DNA of 64,000 bases, taken from contig NZ_JACHCN010000002.1 of the NCBI RefSeq assembly GCF_014205795.1, positions 372,001-436,000 on the forward strand, in the 5' to 3' direction. The notes beneath the pieces were generated by a model. The model was not told the DNA's origin. It made no database searches and saw only the letters and a program-made list of their open reading frames with translations. The number at the start of each line of letters is the position of its first letter. Positions within the stretch are counted from its first letter, which is position 1. This DNA comes from Rhodanobacter sp. MP7CTX1 (lineage in GTDB: Bacteria; Pseudomonadota; Gammaproteobacteria; Xanthomonadales; Rhodanobacteraceae). The position numbers and the translations under genes are program-made. Below, one piece after another: positions 17,105-25,829 of this stretch.

Positions 17105-18478
17105 TTACGCGAGCGACTCTTGTCGCTCGGCAAGCGATGACGAGCCGACGCAGCTACGCCCGCGACCAATGCCGTAATAAGCGATATTGGCAGCCTCAAC
17201 TTCTTCGGGTTGATAGAGGTTGCGACCATCGAAGATGACCCGTCCCCCTAGCATCCGGCCGACCTGTGTAAAATCGGGACTGCGGAACTGTTTCCATTCG
17301 GTGAGCACGACCAGCGCATCAGCGCCTTGTAGCGCCGCTATCGCGGAATCGCACAGCACCAGGTCGTTGCGCTCGCCGAAAATACGCTGTGCTTCAAGGC
17401 TGGCTTCGGGGTCATAGGCGCGCACATTCGCATCGGATTCCCACAGCTGCGCCAGCAGGCAACGACTGGAAGCAGCCCGCATGTCATCCGTATTCGGCTT
17501 GAAGGCCAGGCCCCACACAGCAAACGTCTTGCCGGCCAGCTCCCCGTGGTAGTGGCGTGCGATCAACTCGAACAGATGGCCTTTCTGGGTTTCGTTGACG
17601 GCCTCGACGGCGTTCAACAACTGCGCCTCGTAACCAGCCTGCTGCGCCGTACGCGCCAGCGCCTGCACGTCCTTGGGGAAGCACGAACCGCCATAGCCAG
17701 CACCTGGATAGATGAAGTGCCAGCCGATGCGCGGATCCGAACCCATACCCTGACGCACCATCTCCACGTCGGCGCCCACCCGCTCGGCGATATTCGCGAT
17801 CTCGTTCATGAAGCTGATCTTGGTGGCGAGCATCGCGTTGGCGGCGTACTTGGTCAGCTCGGCCGAACGGACATCCATCACCACCATGCGGTCGTGATTG
17901 CGGTTGAACGGGGCGTACAGGTGGCGCAGTTTGTCCACAGCTTCGCTGTCGCTTGATCCGATCACGATGCGATGAGGGCGCATACAATCGTTGATCGCAT
18001 CGCCTTCCTTGAGGAACTCGGGATTGGAGACCACCTCGAATGGAACGTCGACGCCTCGTGCGTTCAACTCGACGGCGATCGCCGTTCGCACCTTGTCGGC
18101 AGTACCCACGGGCACAGTGGACTTGTTGACCAACACGACCGGTTTGTCGAGGTGACGGCCGATAGTCCTGGCCACTGCCAGTACGTATTGCAGATCCGCA
18201 CTGCCATCCTCATCCGGCGGCGTGCCCACGGCGATGAAGATCACCTCGCCATGCGCGATCGCGGTGACGGCATCGGTGGTGAATGCCAGCCGACCCTCGG
18301 CATGGTTGCTCTTGACCATGGACTCCAGACCCGGCTCGTAAATCGGAATCACACCGTGATTGAGCCCATCCACCTTCGTCACATCGACATCGACGCAAGC
18401 AACATGATGACCCACTTCAGCCAGACAGGCGCCTGAAACCAATCCCACGTAGCCGGTGCCGAAAATCGTGACGTTCAA
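17105..18478 (-). CDS. ugd: UDP-glucose 6-dehydrogenase
   Basis: A 457-residue enzyme that oxidises UDP-glucose to UDP-glucuronate with two NAD. Marks: [20 protein letters not shown] at the start, [36 protein letters not shown], and the catalytic cysteine in [16 protein letters not shown] (about Cys266), then [15 protein letters not shown] chose TTG 18478 because the conserved N-terminus begins there and AGG lies 9 bases upstream; an in-frame ATG 63 bases upstream adds a non-conserved extension. It implies glucuronic acid, or a sugar derived from it, in the polymer. Located between gumD and wzx in the leftward operon. Confidence 0.93.
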   Translation of the reverse strand: MNVTIFGTGYVGLVSGACLAEVGHHVACVDVDVTKVDGLNHGVIPIYEPGLESMVKSNHAEGRLAFTTDAVTAIAHGEVIFIAVGTPPDEDGSADLQYVLAVARTIGRHLDKPVVLVNKSTVPVGTADKVRTAIAVELNARGVDVPFEVVSNPEFLKEGDAINDCMRPHRIVIGSSDSEAVDKLRHLYAPFNRNHDRMVVMDVRSAELTKYAANAMLATKISFMNEIANIAERVGADVEMVRQGMGSDPRIGWHFIYPGAGYGGSCFPKDVQALARTAQQAGYEAQLLNAVEAVNETQKGHLFELIARHYHGELAGKTFAVWGLAFKPNTDDMRAASSRCLLAQLWESDANVRAYDPEASLEAQRIFGERNDLVLCDSAIAALQGADALVVLTEWKQFRSPDFTQVGRMLGGRVIFDGRNLYQPEEVEAANIAYYGIGRGRSCVGSSSLAERQESLA

Positions 18479-18595
18479 TATTTGGTACCTGAAAAATGTT
18501 CTTGGTGATCCAGCGGTTCGTTGCCAGACGATCCCGACCACCGCGCACGTCGCGCGTCGAGCATGTGTGCCATTGCAGGGCGCGTTCTGTACCGC

Positions 18596-20020
18596 TCAAT
18601 AGGCGTTGGTGCGCTTGAGCAAAACGAACGGCGTGCGCAGGATGATCTTGAGGTCGAACCAGATCGACCAGTGGTTGATGTAATGCAGATCGAGCTCGAT
18701 GCGCTTGGTCAGATCAGTATCTCCGCGCAAGCCGTGTATCTGTGCCCATCCGGTGATGCCCGCTTTCACCAGATGCTTGTGCATATAGCCAGGAATTTCG
18801 CTCTTGAATTGCTCGACGAACACGGGCCGCTCGGGACGCGGACCGACGATGGAAAGCTCGCCTTTCAGCACATTCAGAAATTGCGGTAGTTCATCAAGGC
18901 TGCTGGCACGAATGAATCTACCAAAGCGAGTGACGTTCTTGTCCTTGGCATTACCCCAGATCACACCCTTATGCTCCGCGTTCACTGGCATGGAGCGGAA
19001 CTTGAGCATCTCGAATTCCTTGCCATCCAGACCGACGCGCCTTTGCCTATAAAACACTGGCCCAGGGCTACTGAATTTCACTCCCACTGCCAGCAACAAC
19101 ATGATCGGACTGATCAGCAACAGGATGACCGCGGCGAGCGCACGATCTTCGATGGCCTTGAAAATTCGTGCATGCCCCGTGACTCGACTTCCACGCAGCG
19201 TAATCACCGACACGCCACCCAACTCTGTTACCTGATGGTTGAGTAGTTCGTAGCCAAACATATCCGGCACCAGCCGGATGGTGCTGGGCAGGTCACTGGT
19301 AGCTTCCAACAGGCGCTTGATCTCGGCCTCGGCACGCATCGGCAAGGCTACCCATATTTGATCCGGTGCGTGTTGCTGCAGGTTTTCGATGAAGGTGTCG
19401 AGACTGCCCAGCAACGGGATGCCTTCGATGGCCGACTGATCGTACGGCGTCTGTACGTAACCGACGATATCGAGGCCCATCCACGGACTGTTGCAGGCAG
19501 CCGCGATGATTTTTTGGCCGGCTTGAGTGGCCCCCACCAGCACCACCTTGCGACTGTCCATGCCAAGTCGACGGATACAGCCCAGCAGGAAGCGCCCCAC
19601 CCAGCGATGCACACTCAGCAGGATGAGGGCCGCTGCAAACCAGCCGCCAAGCCAGAGCCGCGAATACTCGTCGGAGCCCTTGACGGCCCATAGAGATATC
19701 AGCAGTACCACCATCACCGTGGCCAATGCCAGCGCCAGTCTAGCGATTTCCCTGCCGACTCCTTCGCCACGCCAACTGCGGTAAAGGCCAAACCACGGAA
19801 AAATCAACAACACGAGCAACACCGCGCGCAGCACGATCCCAGGGTAGGGCCGTTCCATAGTCAGCGTGGCGAAGCGAGCCCAATTGCACACGACTGCAGC
19901 CAACACAACGACAACCACATCGCCCATGCGGATGAGCATGTGCAGTAGCGCGGCGTATTTGGAGAAAAACGTTGTCCCTGAACTGTGGGCTCGTGAACCG
20001 CCCGGAGTCAGCAAAAGCAT
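18596..20020 (-). CDS. gumD: Undecaprenyl-phosphate glucose phosphotransferase (GumD/WcaJ-like)
   Basis: A 474-residue polyisoprenyl-phosphate hexose-1-phosphate transferase that starts repeat-unit synthesis by moving glucose-1-P (or a similar sugar-P) from the UDP-sugar to undecaprenyl phosphate. Four to five membrane helices occupy about residues 20-130, then a CoA-binding-like domain (KVVLVGATQAGQKI), another hydrophobic segment, and the C-terminal sugar transferase domain with FYRQRRVGLDGKEFEMLKF, RASSLDELPQFLNVLKGE and SIVGPRPERP. ATG 20020 follows AAGGACGAG; an in-frame upstream start lacks support. The whole length fits GumD of xanthan synthesis and WcaJ of colanic acid. Confidence 0.92.
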   Translation of the reverse strand: MLLLTPGGSRAHSSGTTFFSKYAALLHMLIRMGDVVVVVLAAVVCNWARFATLTMERPYPGIVLRAVLLVLLIFPWFGLYRSWRGEGVGREIARLALALATVMVVLLISLWAVKGSDEYSRLWLGGWFAAALILLSVHRWVGRFLLGCIRRLGMDSRKVVLVGATQAGQKIIAAACNSPWMGLDIVGYVQTPYDQSAIEGIPLLGSLDTFIENLQQHAPDQIWVALPMRAEAEIKRLLEATSDLPSTIRLVPDMFGYELLNHQVTELGGVSVITLRGSRVTGHARIFKAIEDRALAAVILLLISPIMLLLAVGVKFSSPGPVFYRQRRVGLDGKEFEMLKFRSMPVNAEHKGVIWGNAKDKNVTRFGRFIRASSLDELPQFLNVLKGELSIVGPRPERPVFVEQFKSEIPGYMHKHLVKAGITGWAQIHGLRGDTDLTKRIELDLHYINHWSIWFDLKIILRTPFVLLKRTNAY

Positions 20021-20253
20021 CACTCGTCCTTGATATTCGATTCGCGTTTTGGCAACGCATCTCAAAGTCCCTAGCAACCATCGCGCCATTCACCCCCAAG
20101 CCCTGACCAACCCGCATGGAGAGCGTCATCAACAGGTTCCAATCGGCGTCGGCAAGCCCCCCGACGTCCGCTTTAAGCACAAAATCAATCCTGTGACTGT
20201 GCCAAGTCTCGCACTTTTCATGCCACAAAGACAAAAAACGTCACCCTCCGTAA

Positions 20254-22491
20254 TCAGGATGTCGCTTCCCGATAGTCGTAATAACCGTAGGAGTAATAAC
20301 CGGCGCTGCGCCGCTCGACAGCATTGAATATGGCCCCCTTGATCTCCACGCCATTCTGTTCGAAGCGCTGCTTGGCCAGCGCGATTTCGCGCGCCTGATT
20401 GAGGCCGAAACGCACCACCATCAGACTAGTGCCGGCGTGATGGCCGATGATGGCCGCATCGGTGACCGCCAGGATCGGCGGGGTGTCGATGATGATCAGG
20501 TCGTATAGCGGCATCAACGTCTTCAGCAAGGCCGTGAAATTGGCATGCATCAGCAGCTCGGACGGGTTCGGTGGCGCATGCCCACGGCCGATGAAGCTCA
20601 GATTCTCCAGCGATTTGTGGTGCAGGGCCTCTTCAAGAGATGCCTTGCCGACCAGGAGTTCCGATAGCCCTGGTGCCGCCGAGCTGCCCATGACCCGGTG
20701 CAAGGTGCCCCTGCGCAGGTCGGCATCCAGCAGCAATACCCGCTGACCGGCCTGGGCCACCACCGCCGCGAGATTGGTGGACACGAAGGTCTTGCCCGCG
20801 TTCGGGCTGGCGCCGGAAATCATCAGGATGTTGTTTTTTGCCTCCAGCATGGCGAAATGAAGGCTGGTGCGCAGGCTGCGTATGGCCTCGACAGCCAGGT
20901 CAGCGGGATCGTTCAAGGCAAGCAGTCGAATGGGCGTGCCAGAGTGTTGGCGGCGATCATGGGCGACCGGCACTTGCTGCCTGCGCAGCTCGCGCACGCT
21001 CTCGACGCTCCCCTGATGCAGGCTCAGCGGTACCGACGCGTACACCGGCAGACCCAACTCCTCGATGGCAGCCGGATCTTCCACACCGCGATTGAGCATC
21101 TTGCGCAGGAAGATGAAGGCGACGGCAAGGAAGCCGCCAAGGAAAGTACCGCCCAGCACGACGATGGCCTTTCTTGGTTTCACCGGCTGGGTGACGTCCA
21201 CCGCCGCCTTGTCGATGATGCGCACATTGCCGACGGTGCCGGCGCGGGCAATATCCAGCTGCTGTGCCTGATTGAGCAGCGCGGTGTAGGTCTCGTCGCC
21301 CACCTGCACGTCACGGGTCAGTCGAAGCAATTCCTGCTGGGTATCGGGCAGGTTGCCGACCTGTTTCTCCATGGAGTCCTTTTGCGACTGCAACTGGCCG
21401 ATCTGCTCCATCAAGGCTTTGTAGGCCGGATGCTGTGGCGTATAGCGGCGCTCAATGTCGGCCTGCTGCATGCGCAGTTGCTGGATGCTGGTCTCGACCG
21501 CAACCTCCTGCTCCAGCAGTCCCTTGGTCTGCATGGTGATGTCGACGGAATGTGCCTTGGTCTGGTAGGCGTTCAAGGCCCCCGTGGCCTTTTCCAGATC
21601 ACGCCGGACGATGGGCAGTTGTTCCCTGACGAACTTCAGGCTGTTCGCCGCTTCGGCGGAATTGCGCTCCACGTTCTGCCGCACGTAAAGCCCGCTGATC
21701 TGGTCAAGCAGTTGGGTAGCCAGCACCGGATCGGCGTTGTCGTAACTCAGCGCAATGATGCCGGAGTCCTTGCCCTGCTCGGTGGCGTTGACGTCCAACT
21801 GCAGCTGGCTGATCACGGCCAGATCGCGATGGCGGATGACTTCGAAACGCGCGCCGGGGTTGGCGACCAGCGCCTTGACCTGGATGGTCACGCGGTGACC
21901 GCTGGCGGATTGACCTGCCCGGCCGCTGAGCAGGGTGTTGCCATCATCGTCAAGCAAGGTGTAGGCACCGCTCTTGCCGGCAATCAGAGTCAGCGACTTC
22001 TCCAGCAGGCTGGTCGGGACATCCAGCTGGAAAATATTCAGGGTCGAGCCGCCCCAGTCATAACGGCTCATGCCGAGCATGGGCGGGGCCACGGCACCGG
22101 GTTCATCCGGCGAATAATGGCGTGCGATGAAATTGCCGATCAACGGGAAACGTCGCGGGTTGATTTCGACGCTCAAGCCCAGATCACCGACTGCCGCGCC
22201 GATCACCGTGCGCGAGGTGATCAGCGCAATCTCGGTGGTGGCTTCCGAACTCGACGCGCCCAGCGTTTGAGTGATCGCGCTGAGGCCCGGCAGGTCGGGC
22301 ACCTTCTGCTCCACCTGCACGATCGCGTCGGCCTCGTAGATTGGCGTAGCCAGCACGGCATATACCACGCTGATCGCGAAGAACAGGCCGGTGACCAGGA
22401 TGAGCACCCATTTGTGATCGATCAACGTACCGAGCAGTTCGCCCAAATCAATTTCGTCATCGCTTTGCGATGTGGTTTGCGTAGCAGCCAT
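20254..22491 (-). CDS. wzc: Wzc/Etk-type polysaccharide co-polymerase with BY-kinase domain
   Basis: A 745-residue inner-membrane protein. The N-terminal Wzz domain is bounded by membrane helices at about residues 30-50 and 450-470, with a long periplasmic coiled-coil section (about 280-420). The cytoplasmic tyrosine kinase domain has Walker A GASPNAGKT (560-568), Walker A' LLLDADLRRG and Walker B LIIIDTPP. The C-terminus ends in a tyrosine cluster, YYSYGYYDY, the expected autophosphorylation tail. It sets chain length and links Wzy polymerisation to export by Wza. The gene follows wzb by 32 bases, the same order as etp-etk of E. coli group 4 capsule. Unlike xanthan GumC, the kinase is fused. 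Confidence 0.92.
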   Translation of the reverse strand: MAATQTTSQSDDEIDLGELLGTLIDHKWVLILVTGLFFAISVVYAVLATPIYEADAIVQVEQKVPDLPGLSAITQTLGASSSEATTEIALITSRTVIGAAVGDLGLSVEINPRRFPLIGNFIARHYSPDEPGAVAPPMLGMSRYDWGGSTLNIFQLDVPTSLLEKSLTLIAGKSGAYTLLDDDGNTLLSGRAGQSASGHRVTIQVKALVANPGARFEVIRHRDLAVISQLQLDVNATEQGKDSGIIALSYDNADPVLATQLLDQISGLYVRQNVERNSAEAANSLKFVREQLPIVRRDLEKATGALNAYQTKAHSVDITMQTKGLLEQEVAVETSIQQLRMQQADIERRYTPQHPAYKALMEQIGQLQSQKDSMEKQVGNLPDTQQELLRLTRDVQVGDETYTALLNQAQQLDIARAGTVGNVRIIDKAAVDVTQPVKPRKAIVVLGGTFLGGFLAVAFIFLRKMLNRGVEDPAAIEELGLPVYASVPLSLHQGSVESVRELRRQQVPVAHDRRQHSGTPIRLLALNDPADLAVEAIRSLRTSLHFAMLEAKNNILMISGASPNAGKTFVSTNLAAVVAQAGQRVLLLDADLRRGTLHRVMGSSAAPGLSELLVGKASLEEALHHKSLENLSFIGRGHAPPNPSELLMHANFTALLKTLMPLYDLIIIDTPPILAVTDAAIIGHHAGTSLMVVRFGLNQAREIALAKQRFEQNGVEIKGAIFNAVERRSAGYYSYGYYDYREATS

Positions 22492-22523
22492 TCAGGTGGT
22501 CATCTCTTGAATATGAAAGTGGG

Positions 22524-22976
22524 TTACAGGTAGCGCAGCCAACTGTCGACGCCTTGAGCGAGCATGCCGTAGACATGTTCAAACGCGACGCGCTGCTGCC
22601 GATACGGGTCGGGGATGTCCCGTCCCTGCAACCATTTGTCGAAGACGAAAATCTTGCCGCTGGCTTCCGGTGCAAGCCGGGTCATGGCGGTCACATGACT
22701 TTTTTCCATGCCGAGTACCAGATCGGCATCGCGCAGCATGGTTGGGGTAAGTTGCCGGGCACGGTGCGCCGCGCCGTCGATACCGTGTTCGGCCAACAGC
22801 AGCAGAGCCGTCGCATCCACGGGATGGCCGGCAAGCGCACCGAGTCCTGCACTGCTCACTTGGATATCGCGCGGCGCCAAACGCTGCCGAAACATGTATT
22901 CGGCCGTAGGACTGCGACAGATGTTGCCGATGCAGACGGTTAATACCCGCTTGAACACTGTACTGAAGTTCCTCAA
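22524..22976 (-). CDS. wzb: Low-molecular-weight protein-tyrosine phosphatase (Wzb/Etp-like)
   Basis: A 150-residue cytoplasmic phosphatase that removes phosphate from the tyrosine tail of the Wzc kinase and so resets the polymerisation cycle. The active-site P-loop CIGNICRS spans Cys15-Ser22, and the general acid loop DPY is at 123-125. Length is standard. ATG 22976 starts MRNFSTVFKRVLTV; a shorter start is possible but would trim the first strand. It is the first gene of the leftward EPS operon, divergent from the gfcA-like gene 430 bases away, so its promoter should lie in 22977-23200. Confidence 0.9.
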   Translation of the reverse strand: MRNFSTVFKRVLTVCIGNICRSPTAEYMFRQRLAPRDIQVSSAGLGALAGHPVDATALLLLAEHGIDGAAHRARQLTPTMLRDADLVLGMEKSHVTAMTRLAPEASGKIFVFDKWLQGRDIPDPYRQQRVAFEHVYGMLAQGVDSWLRYL

Positions 22977-23407
22977 ATCCTGGACATCGACGAACAGAAG
23001 CTGCCAGGCAGCAAGATCGACGACAAGCCCCCACTTCAGGAGAACGCGGTAGTCCGAGTGCGCTCGGAGCGGATTCCGCTTCCCCTAAAAAATATGCCTA
23101 CCGGAGACAGCCGCAGCCACGTCCATTCCAACAGGCAAACCATTTCGCGGCTTCCGCCGCACTCTTAAACCAGCACGTTCGGCAGCATCGTTATATATGC
23201 ACGCACGTCGGCAAACGTAGCATGATAGCCGAGACGGCCGCGGCTGAAGACCCTGCAGGATTTTGCGTACACACGACCCCGGCACGCATCAATCACGGAT
23301 GCACTTTCGACCGGCACGAGTCGATCGCCTGTACTTGCATCCTTTAGATAAATTATAGTTAAACCGTTTGGCACGTGATCCAGGATTCCGACCACAAGGA
23401 CTGACAG
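22977..23407. promoter_or_regulatory. Divergent control region between the two EPS operons
   Basis: This 431-base stretch has no convincing gene. It must hold the promoters for wzb (leftward) and the gfcA-like gene (rightward). It contains a hairpin TCCGAG-TGCG-CTCGGA at 23053-23068 followed by GCGGATTCCGC, then an AT-rich CTAAAAAATATG at 23086-23097 that could serve a leftward promoter, a TTATATATGCA patch at 23190-23200, and the AT-rich stretch before gfcA noted separately. No JUMPstart-like element was found. Confidence 0.5.
23331..23366 (+). promoter_or_regulatory. Candidate promoter of the gfcA-like gene
   Basis: An AT-rich patch in GC-rich surroundings, 42-77 bases before the gfcA-like ATG, contains TTGCAT (23335-23340) and TATAGT (23354-23359). 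The spacing of 13 is shorter than the sigma-70 optimum, so the exact boxes are uncertain. The gene has AAGGAC 7 bases before its ATG. Confidence 0.35.
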
Positions 23408-23695
23408 ATGAAGATGATGATTTTTGCAATTCTCGCCGCCGGCATGATGGGCTCGGCCTTTGCTCAGACTGCGCCGCCGCCGGCACACGTCGCGGGCACT
23501 GCCGGTGCCGGTGCGGCAGCTACCGGCGCCATAAGCACCACGGCCGTCGTCAGCGTAGCCCTTGGCGCTGTTGCGATAGCCGCCGCCGCTGGCGGTTCCG
23601 GCTCCAGCCATGATGGCAAGTCCGGCGGCACCTCCGGCGGCGCTGGCGGTGGCACCGGTACGACGGGTACGACGGGTACCACCGGCACTCATTAA
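23408..23695 (+). CDS. gfcA: GfcA/YjbE-like small exported Gly/Thr-rich protein
   Basis: A 95-residue protein with a signal peptide (MKMMIFAILAAGMMGSAFAQ), a proline/alanine linker, a central hydrophobic segment (TTAVVSVALGAVAIAAAA) and a low-complexity tail of Gly, Ser and repeated GTT units ending GTTGTTGTH. Size, order and composition match GfcA and YjbE, the first genes of the E. coli gfc and yjb polysaccharide operons. Sequence identity in such low-complexity proteins is weak evidence; the position before a Wza-like gene and gfcBCD homologues is the stronger argument. Its molecular role is unknown in E. coli as well. A strong terminator hairpin follows 20 bases after the stop. Confidence 0.7.
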   Translation: MKMMIFAILAAGMMGSAFAQTAPPPAHVAGTAGAGAAATGAISTTAVVSVALGAVAIAAAAGGSGSSHDGKSGGTSGGAGGGTGTTGTTGTTGTH

Positions 23696-23714
23696 GTCCG
23701 TAACCTGAATCCAG

Positions 23715-23742
23715 AAAAGTGCCGGGGAAACCCGGCACTTTT
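23715..23742 (+). terminator. Intrinsic terminator/attenuator between gfcA-like and wza-like genes
   Basis: AAAAGTGCCGGG, loop GAAA, CCCGGCACTTTT is a perfect 12-base-pair stem with a GNRA tetraloop, followed by GTTGTG. It stands between the first and second genes of the rightward operon, so either wza has its own promoter or read-through is partial and sets a high gfcA to low wza ratio. Confidence 0.85.
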
Positions 23743-23787
23743 GTTGTGTCCGTAGTTTTTCCTTTGAATGATGAGCAGTACCTAATC

Positions 23788-24891
23788 GTGAAAATTCGCA
23801 CCACCTTGACCGTTGTTGCTTTTGCCGCACTCCTGAATGGCTGCATGTGGGCTCCTGGCCAGCACCTCTCGACGGGCGGCATGGTCCGCGGTGATTCGGC
23901 AGACAACAGCCAGGTCGAACTGATACCCATCACCCCGAAATTGCTGGCCATGGATCGCGCTGCCGCGCAAACCGCGGCGGTACCTCCGGCGCTGCTGGCA
24001 TATCAAACCGAGCCGTACGTGATCGGCGCCGGTGACACGCTGTACATCACGGTATGGGATCACCCGGAACTGACCTCGCCCGCCGGTCCGCAGCAGCAGA
24101 CGTTGGCCAATGGCCGCCTGGTGCGATCGGACGGCACGTTGTTCTATCCCTACGTTGGCCCCCTCAAAGTCGCCGGCATGACGATTGAAGAGCTGCGCCA
24201 GGCGATCAGCTCAAAGCTCGCCCAGTACGTCGAAAAACCGCAGGTCGATGTGAGTGTGATCGGCTACGGCAGTCAACGTGTGCTGTTGCAGGGCGCCTTC
24301 GTGAAAACCGACCCGCAGCCGATCACGGCGGTGCCGCTGACCCTGGCACAGGCCCTGGGTACGGCCACCATCAATACCGAACAGGCAAACCTGTCGGGCC
24401 TGGTGTTGACCCGCGACGGCCACGATTACCATCTGGATCTGGATGCGCTGAACAGCAGTAATCATGTGGCGCAGGATATTTACCTGAAGCCGGGAGACCG
24501 CCTGTTTCTGCCGTACAACGACCGCCAGGAAGCCTATGTCATGGGCGAGGTGACGCGTCCCATAGCGATCAGCTTCAAGACCACCGATCTCACGCTGACT
24601 CAGGTGTTGGGTCGTGCCGGCGGCCTCAATGAGACGACGTCCAAGGGCAACGCTGTTTACGTGATTCGTGGCGTACAGGATCTGGCGCGGGCCCCGGCCA
24701 AGGTCTTTCAGCTTGATGCGCGTTCGCCGGTGGCATTTGCGCTGGCCGACCAGTTCAAGGTGAAACCGGGCGATGTGGTGTTTGTCGGCCCAGCCGGCGT
24801 GACTCGCTGGAACCGCCTGTTGAGTCAGTTGTTGCCGGTGTCCGGCTTGATCACGAATGCGGCCAGTGCGAGCTACGACGTAGGCCACTAG
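23788..24891 (+). CDS. wza: Wza/GfcE-type outer-membrane polysaccharide export lipoprotein
   Basis: A 367-residue exporter. GTG 23788 opens KIRTTLTVVAFAALLNGCMW, a lipoprotein signal with lipobox LNGC. Then come the polysaccharide export domain (YVIGAGDTLYITVWDHPEL, SDGTLFYPYVGPLKVAGMTI), SLBB domains (VLLQGAFVKT, AYVMGEVTRP) and a C-terminal amphipathic region after GDVVFVGP, as in Wza, where it forms the octameric outer-membrane helix barrel. It should open when docked to Wzc. The first gene in the class (GumB) is shorter, so this is Wza/GfcE-like rather than GumB-like. An in-frame upstream ATG at 23719 would start inside the terminator stem and is unlikely. Confidence 0.9.
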   Translation: MKIRTTLTVVAFAALLNGCMWAPGQHLSTGGMVRGDSADNSQVELIPITPKLLAMDRAAAQTAAVPPALLAYQTEPYVIGAGDTLYITVWDHPELTSPAGPQQQTLANGRLVRSDGTLFYPYVGPLKVAGMTIEELRQAISSKLAQYVEKPQVDVSVIGYGSQRVLLQGAFVKTDPQPITAVPLTLAQALGTATINTEQANLSGLVLTRDGHDYHLDLDALNSSNHVAQDIYLKPGDRLFLPYNDRQEAYVMGEVTRPIAISFKTTDLTLTQVLGRAGGLNETTSKGNAVYVIRGVQDLARAPAKVFQLDARSPVAFALADQFKVKPGDVVFVGPAGVTRWNRLLSQLLPVSGLITNAASASYDVGH

Positions 24892-24946
24892 TTGGCAGTG
24901 CTCGTTTCGATTTTTTTGTTCCGCGGGGGCTTGGTCGATTGTCATT

Positions 24947-25011
24947 GCGCACTCTGTGCGCAACGGGTGCTGCGGCAAATCCATTCGCGCACAGGGTGCG
25001 CTCCTATAGAA
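24947..25011. repeat. REP-like palindromic pair (GTAGGAGCGCAC family)
   Basis: GCGCACTCTGTGCGCAACGG is followed within 40 bases by TTCGCGCACAGGGTGCGCTC, with CTATAG at the end. The second half matches the REP arms at 4790 and 7012. It fills most of the 194-base gap between the wza-like and gfcB-like genes. Confidence 0.6.
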
Positions 25012-25085
25012 ATCGGCTGTTGATCGCTGCGATTGCCAGCGTGACCTCTGCCTAGCACCACACCAGAAAGAACGGGGACGCAAGC

Positions 25086-25829
25086 TTGCAACCGGATCAG
25101 CCGACGACTATGGCGCGCGCGACGCCGCCAATAGCACACACAACCAGCAAGCACGCAGGATCGAGTCCACGGTGGCATCGCTTTTTGCTCACATGGCCGC
25201 TGTTGCTGCTGGGTGTGCACGGCTGCACCGACCTCTCTCGTTCCTCCATCGATGCGATGAAGCTGGCGGTGCATGGGTCTCCCTCGGTTGATCCCAGCGC
25301 TGCCGAAGTGGCTGCCAAGCCGTATTACCAGCTTGAGGCAACCAGTCCGCAAGGCAGCGCCGTGCTGATTCTCGGCAACGTCGATGGCCGCCGCGAGGCG
25401 TGGTACGGCACACACCAGACGGTGGTGTTCATCGAGCATGGTCGCGTAGTGCAAACCGTCGGACTGAGTCAGAACCTTGATGGCCTGCAGCTGCCTGCCA
25501 ATGATCCATTCGCTCATGGTCTGCAAACCCTCACCGCCCCGATGGAATATAGCCGTGACGAAGACTGGTCACCCGGCTATCGCTATGGCGTGCATGTCGA
25601 GGCAAGGCTGACCCCCGTCGGTAGCGAGCAGATCATGATACTCGGCACCACACACCAGGTGCTGCGCGTGGATGAACAGCTCAGCGCACCCGGCGCGCAT
25701 TACCGCGCCACCAATCATTATTGGGTGGATCCGCAAGACGGCTTCGTGTGGAAGAGCGAACAACAGGTGGTACCCGGCCTGACGCTCAAACTGCTGCAGC
25801 TGCGACCCTACCGGGAGAAGCAGCCATGA
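25086..25829 (+). CDS. gfcB: GfcB/YjbF-family outer-membrane lipoprotein
   Basis: A 247-residue protein with a basic leader, hydrophobic stretch LTWPLLLLGVHGC (lipobox GVHGC, slightly atypical) and a mature domain with YYQLEATSPQGSAVLILGNV, EAWYGTHQTVVFIEHGRVVQT and a C-terminal YWVDPQDGFVWKSEQQV. These are the family pattern of YjbF/GfcB (DUF2886-type) lipoproteins needed for secretion of group 4 capsule in E. coli. TTG 25086, with GGGGACG upstream, or ATG 25110 could be the start. Its stop overlaps the next ATG by four bases. Exact biochemical role is unknown. Confidence 0.78.
   Translation: MQPDQPTTMARATPPIAHTTSKHAGSSPRWHRFLLTWPLLLLGVHGCTDLSRSSIDAMKLAVHGSPSVDPSAAEVAAKPYYQLEATSPQGSAVLILGNVDGRREAWYGTHQTVVFIEHGRVVQTVGLSQNLDGLQLPANDPFAHGLQTLTAPMEYSRDEDWSPGYRYGVHVEARLTPVGSEQIMILGTTHQVLRVDEQLSAPGAHYRATNHYWVDPQDGFVWKSEQQVVPGLTLKLLQLRPYREKQP

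Noticed and set aside
20698-22533. 611-residue plus-strand frame opposite wzc
   Set aside because: Low-complexity composition and exact overlap with the well-supported kinase gene mark it as a shadow.
23366-23390. A TGGCACG word before the gfcA-like gene suggested a sigma-54 promoter
   Set aside because: The matching TTGC box at the required spacing is missing (CCAGG is found instead), so the sigma-54 pattern is incomplete.
23165-23830. 221-residue minus-strand frame across the divergent EPS control region
   Set aside because: It overlaps the gfcA-like gene and terminator, is rich in Gly/Ala/Arg from the antisense of the GTT repeats, and lacks a ribosome site.
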